Shown piece by piece: positions 58,392 to 64,000 of a DNA stretch of 64,000 nucleotides; within the stretch, counting starts at the first letter, position 1, and every line of letters begins with the position of its first letter. Position numbers and translations under genes: made by a program. The stretch spans positions 89,422 through 153,421 of the forward strand of contig NZ_JAUSRN010000016.1 in assembly GCF_030811855.1 (NCBI RefSeq), in the 5' to 3' direction. The stretch is from Variovorax paradoxus (GTDB taxonomy: Bacteria > Pseudomonadota > Gammaproteobacteria > Burkholderiales > Burkholderiaceae_C). The notes below the pieces were generated by a model. That model was not told the origin of the DNA, did not search any database, and saw only the letters and a list, made by a program, of their open reading frames with translations.

Positions 58392-59312
58392 ATGGACCTC
58401 CAATCGCTCACCCTGCTGGTGGAAATCCTCGATGCGGGCAACCTGAGCGCGGCGGCCCGCCGGCTCAAGATGAGCCGCGCCAACGTCAGCTACCACCTGA
58501 ACCAGCTGGAGCGCTCGGTCGGCGCGCAACTCGTGCGGCGCACCACCCGCCGTGCCGAGCCGACCGAAATCGGCCTGCGGCTGTACCAGCACGGCGTGGC
58601 CATCCAGACCGAACTGCTGGCCGCGCGGGAGTCGGTCACCACGCTGGGGGAGGGGTTGCAGGGCCGCGTGCGATTGAGCGTGCCCAGCGGTTATGGGCAG
58701 CTGGTGATGGCCGACTGGCTGATCGATTTCAAACGGCAGTACCCCGGCATCGTGCTCGACGTGGTGTTCGAGAACCGCATCGAAGACCTGCTGCGCGACG
58801 AGGTCGACATCGCCGTTCGCGTGGTGCCCGAGCCGCCGCAGAACCTGGTGGCGCGCGACCTGGGGCCGGTGCGCTACGTGGCTTGCGCCTCACGCGGCTA
58901 TGCGGAAAAACATCCGTTGCCGGTGCAGCTCGACGAACTGCAGGGCGCGCCGGTGGTCACGGCGGCCGTCATCGGCCGGCAGTTGCGCGTATCGGCCTAC
59001 CAGGGAGAGACGCGGCGCGAGGTGATCCTGGAGCCGACGCTGATCTCGGAGAACTTTCTGTTCCTGCGCCAGGCCGTCCTTGCGGGCCTGGGCATCGGCC
59101 TCGTGCCCGACTACGTGGTGCAGGAAGACGTGCGCAAGGGCGACGTGGTGACCACGCTCGGCGACTGGCGCCTCAGCATCTTCGGAACGCAGATGTTCAT
59201 GCTCTATATGCCGAACCGCCAGCACACCCGGGCGATCCGGACCTTCATCGATTTCATCCTGGAGCGGGTGCGGGCGCCTGGCGCCGAACTGGCCGATCAG
59301 TCGCAGCGGTAG
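58392..59312 (+). CDS. LysR-family regulator of the catabolic operon
   Basis: A 306-residue LysR protein. The winged helix is MDLQSLTLLVEILDAGNLSA followed by RRLKMSRANVSYHLNQLERS. The effector domain starts near 90 (GRVRLSVPSGYGQLVMADWL). It is divergent from the FadB-like gene, and repeated TTGACA motifs fill the gap, so it probably controls the minus-strand degradation genes in response to an acyl-CoA or acid. A CACAAT box ends 6 nt before the ATG, and there is no ribosome binding site, suggesting leaderless translation. The 3' end overlaps the lipoprotein gene by 16 nt tail to tail. Confidence 0.92.
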   Translation: MDLQSLTLLVEILDAGNLSAAARRLKMSRANVSYHLNQLERSVGAQLVRRTTRRAEPTEIGLRLYQHGVAIQTELLAARESVTTLGEGLQGRVRLSVPSGYGQLVMADWLIDFKRQYPGIVLDVVFENRIEDLLRDEVDIAVRVVPEPPQNLVARDLGPVRYVACASRGYAEKHPLPVQLDELQGAPVVTAAVIGRQLRVSAYQGETRREVILEPTLISENFLFLRQAVLAGLGIGLVPDYVVQEDVRKGDVVTTLGDWRLSIFGTQMFMLYMPNRQHTRAIRTFIDFILERVRAPGAELADQSQR

Positions 59313-59524
59313 GTGACTTCGGCATTCGGCGCGCGGGCTGCCGCCTTTGGGTCGAGGTAGCGCAGCGGGGCGCCGAAGTTGCGGCAGTAGGCCTCCGCGT
59401 CCTTTGCCGTGGGCGACTTGTACACGCCGTCCCCCAGCCGTGTGACGAGGGGTGCCGGCCCCGATGCGCATGCCGCGAGGAGCGCGGCCGGAACGAGCAG
59501 GCAGAGGATGAGGGAGCGTCGCAT
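59297..59524 (-). CDS. Small predicted lipoprotein
   Basis: A 75-residue protein. MRRSLILCLLVPAALLAAC is a signal peptide ending in a LAAC lipobox with C19 as the lipidated residue. The mature part of about 56 residues (ASGPAPLVTRLGDGVYKSP then AKDAEAYCRNFGAPLRYL) has two further Cys residues, possibly a disulfide. The next residue is Ala, predicting outer-membrane retention. I do not recognise a named family. Its start is inside a longer shadow frame. It ends within the last codons of the convergent LysR gene. Confidence 0.78.
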   Translation of the reverse strand: MRRSLILCLLVPAALLAACASGPAPLVTRLGDGVYKSPTAKDAEAYCRNFGAPLRYLDPKAAARAPNAEVTYRCD

Positions 59525-59638
59525 CGGAAAGGCGCAGGGCTGCGCGGAGGAACAAGAAGTCCGCGACTTTAGCGCCTGCCGGTCCGGCGCCGGATGGGAT
59601 GGGATGACCATCGGCATGTTTTCTGCTGTACTCGCCGC

Positions 59639-60157
59639 ATGAACGATGGTGCTCCCCACGCCCTGGTGCCACTTGCGGTGCAACCTCTGACTGCGCAAGC
59701 TTTCGCGCCCTACGGCACGGTGCTGGCGGCGCCTGCCGGCACAGGCCGCCCGATCAACGGCGGCAACGCGCAGCGCTTCGACCTGGTGGCCGATCTGCAG
59801 CTCGGCGCTGCGGACGGCCGGCCGATGCTCGCGCTGTTCCGCGCGCAGGCGCGGCGTTTTCCGCACGAGGTCACGGAGATGGAGCGCCACGCGCTCGGCA
59901 GCCAGACCTTCGTGCCGCTGGGCGAGCGGCGCTTCGTCATCGTGGTGGCACCCGCCGGCGAGCCTCCGGCGGCCGGCGCGCTCGCCGCGTTCATCACCGA
60001 CGGGCTGCAGGGCGTGACGCTCGCGCCCGGCACCTGGCACCACGCGCTGCTGGCAGTGGACGCGGGCGACTTCGTGGTGGTGGAGCGTGCCGGCGATGCG
60101 GTCGATTGCGACACCTGCGCGCTCGCGGCGCCGGCGGTCGTCGACTGGAACGGCTAG
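59639..60157 (+). CDS. allA: Ureidoglycolate lyase
   Basis: A 172-residue cupin-like enzyme that splits ureidoglycolate to glyoxylate and urea, the last step of allantoin use. LVPLAVQPLTAQAFAPYGTV is the AllA N-terminus, INGGNAQRFDLVADLQL follows, then RFPHEVTEMERHALGSQTFV holding the catalytic Glu and His. The C-terminal part reads LAPGTWHHALLAVDAGDFVV. The ATG at 59639 has a TGTACT box and CGCCGC just before it and no ribosome binding site. No other purine catabolic gene is beside it. The stop overlaps the convergent TfoX-domain gene by 4 nt. Confidence 0.9.
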   Translation: MNDGAPHALVPLAVQPLTAQAFAPYGTVLAAPAGTGRPINGGNAQRFDLVADLQLGAADGRPMLALFRAQARRFPHEVTEMERHALGSQTFVPLGERRFVIVVAPAGEPPAAGALAAFITDGLQGVTLAPGTWHHALLAVDAGDFVVVERAGDAVDCDTCALAAPAVVDWNG

Positions 60158-60504
60158 GCGGGTTTCTTCTTGGCAAGGCTTTGAGCCACCCGAACGGCTT
60201 CCCTTGCCAGTGCCGCCAACGCTTCGTGGTCTTCGATGATCTCGATAGGGACCTCGAAGTACTTCTTGACCTGGACCCGCCGGGCCTTCGTGTCGTAGGC
60301 AAAGCACTTGCTGCCCAGCTTCTCGTATTTCGGCCGGGTGTCCTTGTCCACGACGAAGTACACGGTGCTGCCCATGATCATCCCGAACTGCGTGGCATCG
60401 GCCGACAGCCCCGTTCCGCCAAAGAAACGGGTCTTGGCGATGCGCGGGATTCCGGAGAGCCGGTCCACGATGAAATCGGCGAACTGCGACGAGGCTTCCG
60501 ACAT
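60154..60504 (-). CDS. TfoX N-terminal domain protein
   Basis: A 116-residue protein with the TfoX/Sxy N-terminal domain only. FADFIVDRLSGIPRIAKTRFF leads into GGTGLSADATQFGMIMGSTVYFVVD, the usual core, then KKYFEVPIEIIEDHEALAAL. Full TfoX in gammaproteobacteria activates competence, but stand-alone N-terminal-domain proteins like this are widespread, small and mostly uncharacterised. I chose the ATG at 60504 (MSEASSQFADF); longer in-frame residues overlap the amidase. It is 69 nt downstream of the amidase on the same strand and converges on allA. Confidence 0.85.
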   Translation of the reverse strand: MSEASSQFADFIVDRLSGIPRIAKTRFFGGTGLSADATQFGMIMGSTVYFVVDKDTRPKYEKLGSKCFAYDTKARRVQVKKYFEVPIEIIEDHEALAALAREAVRVAQSLAKKKPA

Positions 60505-60572
60505 GATGTGCTGGCGCCAGGCGCCGGATGGAAAGAGCGCAGTGTCGCCGAGTCCGGCCAGGCCGCGCCGCG

Positions 60573-61754
60573 TCAGCCCGCCGCGATGCGCTCCGCCATC
60601 CGGATCAGCGACCGGTCCGAGCCGGCCGGCCCGAGCAGCGAAAGGCCGAGCGGCGCCCCTTCGCGCTGCGCGAGCGGCATCGACAACTGCGGAAAGCCGC
60701 TGAGGCCGGCGATGCACAGCATCTGGATCGCGCGGTTGCGGTAGTCCTCCAGCCCCGCTTCGCTCTCGCTGCGCAACGGCGCGATGTCGGGCATGGTCGG
60801 CATCAGCAGCACGCCGTCGGTGCCAAGCAGTTGCGCCAGGTGGCCGCGGAAGGCGGCGCGAAACGCGCGTCCGGCGGCAATCTGCGCGTCGGTCACGTCG
60901 CGCGACCAAGCAAAGCGCTCGGCCACGCCAGGACCGAGGGGTGGCGCGTAGCGTTCGATCAACGGACCGTCGGTGAGCCAGGCCTCGTGCGCCTGCACGT
61001 AGCGGAAGTTCCAGTACATCGCATCGAAAGAGTCGAGCGCAACGGTGGTGCCCTGTGCTGCGCCGAACACGTCCTGCACGCGCGCGGCCGCATCGGCCAG
61101 CGCATCGGCAGCGGCTGGCGCGGCAAGCGTCCAGACGTCGTCGGGACGCAGCAGCCTCACGCACTGCGGCAGCGCGGGCGCGTCCTCGCCCAGCAGCACG
61201 TCGGCCACACGCGCGAAGGTGCCGACGTCTCGCGCGAACCAGCCGCAGGTGTCGAGGCTGGGCGACAGGTCCAGCACGCTATCGAGGCTCACGCGGCCGT
61301 GCGTGGGACGCAGGCCGTACAAACCGCAATGGTTGGCCGGCGCGCGCACCGAGCCGCCGGTGTCGGTGCCAAGCGCGAAGTCGCAAAGATTCCACGACAC
61401 GGCCGAGGCTGAACCGGACGAGCTGCCGCCCGTGATGCGGTCCTTGGCCGCGCCGTTGATCGGCGCGCCGAAATGCGCGTTGTTGCCGTTCATCGAGAAC
61501 GCGAGTTCGTCGGTCACCGTTTTGCCGATGAAGCGGGCGCCCGCATCGAGCAGCTTTTGCACGGTGGGCGCGGTGTGCGTCTTGATGCCCGACATGGCCA
61601 GCACGATCGGGCTGCCGCCACCCGTCGGGTAGCCCGCCACGTCGAACAAATCCTTGGCGGCAAAACTCAGGTCGGCCAGCGGACCGGTGCCGGCGCGCGG
61701 CACGGGCACGTCAGGGTAGGGAACGAAGGCATGTGCGGGGTCGAGCAGCGGCAT
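60573..61754 (-). CDS. Amidase-signature family hydrolase
   Basis: A 393-residue amidase-signature enzyme, somewhat short for the family (usually 450-500). Lys of the triad is in LSFAAKDLFDVAGYP, the cis-Ser in ITGGSSSGSASAVSW and the nucleophile Ser in GTDTGGSVRAPANHCG. This short form resembles AtzF/allophanate hydrolase-like or indole-acetamide-type amidases. There is no signal peptide. It is 28 nt downstream of two oligopeptide-type ABC ATPases on the same strand, so it may hydrolyse an imported amide or peptide-like compound; that link is inferred from gene order. Confidence 0.9.
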   Translation of the reverse strand: MPLLDPAHAFVPYPDVPVPRAGTGPLADLSFAAKDLFDVAGYPTGGGSPIVLAMSGIKTHTAPTVQKLLDAGARFIGKTVTDELAFSMNGNNAHFGAPINGAAKDRITGGSSSGSASAVSWNLCDFALGTDTGGSVRAPANHCGLYGLRPTHGRVSLDSVLDLSPSLDTCGWFARDVGTFARVADVLLGEDAPALPQCVRLLRPDDVWTLAAPAAADALADAAARVQDVFGAAQGTTVALDSFDAMYWNFRYVQAHEAWLTDGPLIERYAPPLGPGVAERFAWSRDVTDAQIAAGRAFRAAFRGHLAQLLGTDGVLLMPTMPDIAPLRSESEAGLEDYRNRAIQMLCIAGLSGFPQLSMPLAQREGAPLGLSLLGPAGSDRSLIRMAERIAAG

Positions 61755-61782
61755 GGCGATGAATGGTTCGAACGAAGAGATT

Positions 61783-62811
61783 TCAGGCGACCAGGACGGG
61801 CGCGATGGCCGCGGCGGCATCCGTGCGGATGCAGCGCGCGCGGTGGTTCGGCGCAAGCTCCACGGCCGCGGGCTGCGCGGCCCGGCACATGTCATTCGCG
61901 AGCGCGCAGCGCTCGGCAAAGGCGCAGCCCGGAGGCAGGGCGGAGAGATCGGGGGGCGCGCCGCCGATGGTTTCGAGCCGCGCACCGCGCGCCAGTGCAC
62001 CGTGTGCGCGGCTCTTGAGCAGCGCGATGGTGTAGGGGTGGCGTGGCGAGCGGATCAACTCGCGGGCGGTGCCTTCCTCCACGATGCGCCCGGCATACAT
62101 CACGGCGATGCGGTCGGCCACCTCGACCGCCGCGCCGATGTCGTGCGTGACGAAGATCACCGACAGGCCCAGGTCGCGCTGCAGTTCGCGCAGCAGCAGC
62201 AGGATCTGGATCTGAACCGTGGCATCGAGTGCGGTGGTCGGCTCGTCGGCCAGCAGCAGCTGGGGCTTGCAGGCAAGCGCCAGCGCAATCATGGCGCGCT
62301 GGCGCATGCCGCCGGACATCTCGTGCGGATAGGCGGCCAGCCGTCGTTCGGGGCTCGGAATGCGCACCCGCTCGAACAGCGCGAGCGCGCGTTGACGCGC
62401 CTCGGATTCAGAAACGGTTTCATGGCGACGGATCGATTCCACGATCTGCGCGCCCACCGAATACACCGGATCGAGCGCCAGCAAGGGTTCCTGAAAGATC
62501 ATCGACGCCACCTTGCCGCGGAAGTCGAACAGTTCGCGCTGCGGCATCGCGAGCACGTCGCGGCCCGCCACCTGCACCTGGCCGCCAATGCGCGTGCGGC
62601 GCTCCGGATGCAGTCGCAGCAGCGTTCGCATGGTCACGCTCTTGCCCGAGCCCGATTCGCCGATCAGCGCCACCACTTCACCGCGCCGCACATCCAGGCT
62701 CACGCCGCTGACGGCATGCACGGGCTTGCGTCCGCCCGAGAAGGTGACGCTGAGGTCGCGCAGGCGGACCATCGGTTCGCCGTCGGGAATGACGTTGCTG
62801 TGGGTGCTCAT
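61783..62811 (-). CDS. Oligopeptide/dipeptide-type ABC transporter ATPase (DppD-like)
   Basis: A 342-residue ATPase of the peptide/nickel importer family. Walker A is GESGSGKSVTMRTLL (about 50), signature EMSGGMRQRAMIALAL, Walker B LLLADEPTTALDATVQ, and the switch His is in FVTHDIGAAVEVADRI. The C-terminal oligopeptide-type extension contains a Cys motif (CAFAERCALANDMC), expected to bind an Fe-S cluster or metal in this family. The start at 62811 overlaps the preceding stop (ATGA), so the two ATPases are coupled. The permeases and receptor are expected beyond the right edge. Confidence 0.92.
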   Translation of the reverse strand: MSTHSNVIPDGEPMVRLRDLSVTFSGGRKPVHAVSGVSLDVRRGEVVALIGESGSGKSVTMRTLLRLHPERRTRIGGQVQVAGRDVLAMPQRELFDFRGKVASMIFQEPLLALDPVYSVGAQIVESIRRHETVSESEARQRALALFERVRIPSPERRLAAYPHEMSGGMRQRAMIALALACKPQLLLADEPTTALDATVQIQILLLLRELQRDLGLSVIFVTHDIGAAVEVADRIAVMYAGRIVEEGTARELIRSPRHPYTIALLKSRAHGALARGARLETIGGAPPDLSALPPGCAFAERCALANDMCRAAQPAAVELAPNHRARCIRTDAAAAIAPVLVA

Positions 62812-63848
62812 GCCGCCTGCCTCATCGGTTGCCGCGCCAGCGGATGCCCGCTTCCCGGCTCGTGGACCAGGCAGCTCGCCGCATGCGGCGAGCCCGTGGC
62901 AATGCGTTCGGGAACGACCTGGCTGCACACCGGCGCAGCCAGGGCGCAGCGCGGATGAAAGCGGCAGCCGGTGGGCGGGTCGATGGGGTTCGGCGGGTCG
63001 CCGGCCAGCGGAGCTTCCTCGGTGCGATGGTCGGGGTCCATCGAGGGCATGGAAGACAGCAGCGCGCGTGTGTAGGGATGGGCCGGCGCCTCGTAGAGCG
63101 CGTCGGCCGGGCCGATCTCGGCCACCTGGCCGAGGTACATCACCATGACACGGTCGCTCACGTAGCGGACCACGTTGAGATCATGGCTGATGAAGAGGTA
63201 GGTAAGGCCGAATTCAGCCTTGAGGTCGAGCAGCAGGTTGATCACTTGTGCCTCGACTGATTTGTCGAGCGCCGACACGGCCTCGTCGAGGATGACCATG
63301 CGTGGCTGGAGCGCCAGCGCACGCGCGATGTTGACGCGCTGACGCTGTCCGCCTGAAAGCTCGTGCGGATAGCGCTCCGCAAAGCGCTGCGGCTCGAGGC
63401 CGACGCGCAACAGCAGGTCGCGCGCGCGGGCCACGGCGTCGCGCCGGGAAACGCCGTGCACCTGCGGGCCGAAGGCGATCGAGTCCTCGATGGTGAGGCG
63501 CGGGTTGAGCGAGGCGTAGCTGTCCTGGAACACCATCTGCACCTGCCGGCGGAATTCTTTCAGCGGCAGGTCGCGGCTTCCGACCTGGCGGCCGTCGAAC
63601 ACCACCTCGCCGCGCGTCGGTTCGATGAGCTGCATCAGGAGCCGCGCGGTGGTCGACTTGCCGCAGCCCGATTCGCCGACCACGCCAAGGGTTTCGCCCT
63701 TCATCACTTCGAAGTCCACGCCATCCACCGCGCGCACCATGCCGCCGCCGCGGCCCAGCGGGTCTTTCTTGAGCGGGAAGTGCTTGACGAGTCCGGTGAT
63801 GGTGAGAAGCGGTTGTGCGGGGCCGCCGACGTCCTTCAGTGCATCCAT
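62808..63848 (-). CDS. Oligopeptide/dipeptide-type ABC transporter ATPase (DppF-like)
   Basis: A 346-residue ATPase, partner of the DppD-like gene. Walker A is GESGCGKSTTARLLM, signature ELSGGQRQRVNIARAL, and the switch His is in FISHDLNVVRYVSDRV. Walker B reads MVILDEAVSALDKSV, the EAVSALD form usual for DppF-type subunits. The C-terminal Cys-rich extension (CRFHPRCALAAPVC) is present. It is the first of the three minus-strand genes visible here (ATPase, ATPase, amidase). A family 2 repeat lies 60 nt upstream of its start, so any upstream transporter genes are beyond that repeat. Confidence 0.93.
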   Translation of the reverse strand: MDALKDVGGPAQPLLTITGLVKHFPLKKDPLGRGGGMVRAVDGVDFEVMKGETLGVVGESGCGKSTTARLLMQLIEPTRGEVVFDGRQVGSRDLPLKEFRRQVQMVFQDSYASLNPRLTIEDSIAFGPQVHGVSRRDAVARARDLLLRVGLEPQRFAERYPHELSGGQRQRVNIARALALQPRMVILDEAVSALDKSVEAQVINLLLDLKAEFGLTYLFISHDLNVVRYVSDRVMVMYLGQVAEIGPADALYEAPAHPYTRALLSSMPSMDPDHRTEEAPLAGDPPNPIDPPTGCRFHPRCALAAPVCSQVVPERIATGSPHAASCLVHEPGSGHPLARQPMRQAA

Positions 63849-63907
63849 GCGGCTGGGCTCCTTTCGCCTTGTCGTGTTGCGTCGGGCTTTTGTTCGGGGC
63901 GCTTCTG

Positions 63908-64000
63908 TTCAGGGCGCGTGCACAGGCCACCGGGTACTCCCCTCCGCGAATGTCCCCCGCCTTCGGCTCCTCCTTTATTTCGCTGCGGGGAGCACCCGGC
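63908..64000 (+). repeat. Structured intergenic repeat, family 2, variant I, cut by the window edge
   Basis: At least 93 nt, differing from 44010-44102 at only two positions. It includes CCGGGTACTCCCC and GGGGAGCACCCGG arms and the GCC-TTC-GGC hairpin. It continues past the window. Confidence 0.85.

Overview
The window is GC-rich and densely coded. Gene content points to a Comamonadaceae betaproteobacterium, most likely Variovorax: argB close to slmA, many Bug-type solute receptors, several acyl-CoA catabolic clusters, a glutamate/aspartate ABC transporter next to aspartase, and many LysR regulators. The genus is inferred from gene content and style; no marker gene such as rRNA is present. 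I saw no tRNA, rRNA, CRISPR array, prophage or classical insertion sequence.

Layout. 1-2470: cell-surface polysaccharide genes (acyltransferase cut by the window edge, a GT2 glycosyltransferase, a WecA/MraY-type phosphotransferase). 2529-5248: argB, galE and slmA. 5379-9414: catalase, a Cys-rich DUF1326 plus DUF2182 membrane-protein pair, and an EamA exporter. 9431-15266: a sugar-acid catabolic cluster (Ldh-type oxidoreductase, UxaA-family dehydratase, two SDRs, FAH-family hydrolase) under an FCD/GntR regulator. 15345-17118: a LysR/SDR divergent pair. 17250-28599: a TetR-controlled beta-oxidation cluster. Its fadB- and fadA-like genes are separated by a DUF559 endonuclease gene bracketed by inverted palindromic repeats. 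28673-33681: thioesterase, Atm1-type ABC exporter, D-2-hydroxyacid dehydrogenase and amidase. 33774-39819: a HypT-like LysR, aspA and gltIJKL, an acidic amino acid uptake and deamination unit. 39895-42853: nucleoside hydrolase and a dienelactone-hydrolase-like gene opposite a GlxA-type regulator. 42886-58245: minus-strand genes for a TRAP transporter, two Bug receptors and a complete CoA-dependent degradation route, with a divergent LysR gene at 58392. 59297-64000: a small lipoprotein, allA, a TfoX-domain protein, an amidase and two oligopeptide-type ABC ATPases.

The two most unusual signals are repeats. Family 1 is a GC-rich palindrome with a GGGATGGGGG-type tail. It occurs as inverted pairs with the tails facing inward: once around a DUF559 (Vsr-like nuclease) gene inserted in the fad operon, and twice as tiny gene-free units at 32005-32233. 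A single copy is translated in frame inside the ABC exporter. This looks like an element with a nuclease-bearing form and miniature forms. Family 2 is a 90-150 nt intergenic repeat (27022, 44010, 44266 inverted, 63908) whose stems are kept by compensatory changes, so it is probably a structured RNA or ssDNA element. A third point is aspA: a perfect intrinsic terminator lies between its likely promoter and its start codon, suggesting conditional readthrough.

All calls come from reading the sequence and its translations. No database search was run. Start codons were chosen from ribosome binding sites, family N-termini and operator positions.
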